DNA from: Daphnia pulex
Lineage: Eukaryota > Arthropoda > Branchiopoda > Diplostraca > Daphniidae
Direction of reading: 5' to 3'
Assembly: GCF_021134715.1 (NCBI RefSeq)
Contig: NC_060023.1
Location: 1,364,001 to 1,428,000 of the forward strand
Length of the DNA: 64,000 nucleotides
In this document: positions 62,101 through 64,000 of the stretch, in pieces
How positions within the stretch are numbered: the stretch's first letter is position 1
How the letters are laid out: every line of letters starts with the position of its first letter
Translations under genes and position numbers: made by a program
Notes under the pieces: generated by a model
What the model was told of the DNA's origin: nothing
Database searches by the model: none
Seen by the model: only the letters and a program-made list of their open reading frames with translations

Positions 62101-64000
62101 CGCACTCGTTGAAAAATGTTCCAGGCCGCGGTTTGAGTGATGGGTGTGCCGAAAGAAAACGTCGTCGACAGACGTAATATCAACCAGGAAGTATAAACAT
62201 TCTTTCTATTCCCTCCCACTTTTAAAAACAGCCTAATCACAGAGCGCTAGCAACAGCAGATGCGATTTATTGGACAGCTATAGAATATATAAATGAATAA
62301 CCCATATAGAATAATCATTTCGATGGCCCAGCAGAATATTATTCAGCTTTTCCCAAATTGTGTTGATTATTATGATGATGTTAACGCTTTGTATGCGGAA
62401 TATGAATGACCTTTTCTTTTAGTTATTTGCCAATAGCAGCAGCACTGTTAGATATATTTAATCGCCTATTATATACTGCGCTGATGGCAGCTGCTTTATA
62501 TTACAGAATCTCTCGTCGCGTTGAACAATAAAAGAAAAAGAAAAGATTTTGAAGCGCAGCAGCACGCGTTCAGCATATCTTTAACCAGATGATGGATGGA
62601 AGCACAGCTCAGACATGCAGAGCTGCTCGTTTTTGTTTTCTATACAAGGCCATCATGCTGCTGCTGTGATGGCCAGAAACGAGTCCAAAGAAAGCAGAGC
62701 CGAGACGTGTTGTTTTTAAGGTTTTTTCTTTTATTCTTCTTTGAATGGGCGCGTCATTTTGATGATTCAAAATTGATGACTGGACAGAAAAACCCACCGT
62801 GTGCGCGGAGAGTTTGGGTTTGATTTTTATTAGCCCACATGCATAATATTTAGCTCGGTTAGCCCCTGCATTATATATATATTTTCTGGACGCGGCCATC
62901 ACTTTTAAACCGAGCCACATTTGGAAATCTTCGTGTGCGAGGCCATAGACGCGGTTGTGTGTGATAATATTATGTTTATTTGTTTCCCCCGTTTAAAAAC
63001 CTTATATTTTCTTCCTACTCCGCCCATTCATTGTAAATAGACCATCAACGCAATTGAAGTTGGCGCCTTAGAGTTTCTGGCTATGGGTGCCGCGCTGTCT
63101 AAGCAGCGGGACGGCAATGGCCTCCAATGGCCCCACATCTTACGTAACTTACACTTAGAAAATAAGGCCAGAAAAGGTACCCAGTGCCCTGTCTCAACTG
63201 AACGTCGAAGAAATTCGATTGCTGATATCTTCCGCCAAATCGACGATTCAAACGGATGATAGATGAAACAAAAACAATCAAATGAGCTGAGAATGTTGTT
63301 TTTATATTGGTCGTTATACCGAGAACTTGTTGAATTACCTTTTAAAGGGTTTATTACGCCGATGGTTTCGAACCCTCTATAACCGCACGGGTAAAAAAAT
63401 TAATTTGAAATGAATTTAATCCAATAAAACGACATTTTCAAATCCGCGTTTGGAAATAACCAACAAAAACCTCGCTGATATGGACAGCAGGAGTTGGCGT
63501 TATAAAAATTTTAGCGAAGAATATATATTTCACGAATTTATATTTTTTTCTTATCTGATTGATTCACTCGCCGCGGCCTTGTTCCATGTTAGCAGTTCCG
63601 AGAAAGAGACGACAATAAAAATCCGCCAAATAGTTATAATCCGAAAACTAAAAAATTTCATGAAATTTAATACGCTCGTATTTATGCATAGAAATTCTGG
63701 ACCCGCACCTGTTTGGGCACACCTGATGCAATTGAGTTTCTAAACAGCCGTTTTCTCTCGGTTGTAGACCTTCTGCTGCCGTCTGAAATATTTCAAAGTT
63801 CTCATTCCTTTTTTTTCCAGGCCGAAAGAGGAGTATAGTATATAAATAAATACATCACGTACCTACTTTACACGGCTAATGCACTAAGATATTCATCAAA
63901 ATTTTTAAAGGGGGTTGTTTTTTTCTTTTTAAATTTTATTGCCGTTATATTCTGAAAACTCAAATACCTTCGTGTGGAATATAGGTACGACGACGACGAC
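56158..64000. other. Gene-free region
   Basis: Almost 8 kb in which no coding exon, RNA gene or transposon is supported. Notable: an AGAC microsatellite (60,285-60,309), many TATATA tracts after 58,800, CAG-rich short runs, and an AAAATGGCGCC motif at about 61,652. The 103-codon frame at 58,086-58,397 and the 176-codon frame at 57,562-58,092 lack recognisable domains or splice context. The stretch may be a large intron or a regulatory region of a flanking gene. Confidence 0.4.

Noticed and set aside
63340-63395. GGTTCGAAACC on the minus strand as a tRNA T-arm
   Set aside because: No matching A box or cloverleaf could be found upstream.

Overview
This window is nuclear DNA of an arthropod, most probably a cladoceran crustacean of the Daphnia type. 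The evidence is very short GT-AG introns (about 50-95 bp), dense head-to-tail gene families, YYTTEAP-type secreted proteins, MATH-BTB and C1q family expansions, and abundant MITE-like repeats. No bacterial or viral gene order is present. The species assignment is inference.

Layout. From 1 to 2,040 nothing can be supported beyond one copy of a local repeat. From 2,040 to 13,720 lies a serial segmental duplication that combines MATH-BTB genes with minus-strand genes for secreted coiled-coil + Caspr/neurexin-IV fibrinogen-like + C1q proteins. Both C1q genes are intact (5 exons each). Of the MATH-BTB copies only the last (12,469-13,623) is intact; at least three others are decayed. From 14,560 to 17,470 there are two broken YYTTEAP-repeat genes, three copies of their 5' exon, and between them an intron-bearing broken copy of an apoptosis-inducing-factor (AIFM1-like) gene. 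From 17,837 to 22,667 lies a near-perfect 4.8-kb palindrome with 2.3-kb arms and a 182-bp spacer, carrying two nested MITE-like elements per arm; a fragment of the arm and repeated GGAGTTCTAYTGTCG motifs recur near 24.0-24.3 kb. From 27,324 to 29,768 lies a tandem array of a 296-bp unit. Every unit looks like two small exons and two small introns on the minus strand.

From 33,280 to 38,912 two conserved minus-strand genes follow: a 404-residue predicted single-pass membrane protein with no recognised family, and a full-length DHX33-type DEAH-box RNA helicase (14 coding exons, 716 residues). From 40,481 to 56,157 there is a cluster of five plus-strand genes for secreted proteins sharing one plan: a signal peptide, a short Phe-rich N-terminal segment, a Thr/Glu/Val-rich body (weaker in the fifth), and a separate last exon entered through a phase-2 intron that encodes a motif like PYxxKRxxxIESS. 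Four of the five have a clear TATA box. From 56,158 to 64,000 I see no gene.

Working together: the C1q proteins and the Thr-rich proteins are predicted to be secreted, the C1q proteins as likely oligomeric lectin or scaffold proteins, the Thr-rich proteins as matrix, cuticle or mucin-like material. MATH-BTB proteins are usually Cullin-3 adaptors. DHX33 is a housekeeping nucleolar/cytosolic helicase. The two most unusual structures are the exon-intron tandem array and the five-gene secreted family.
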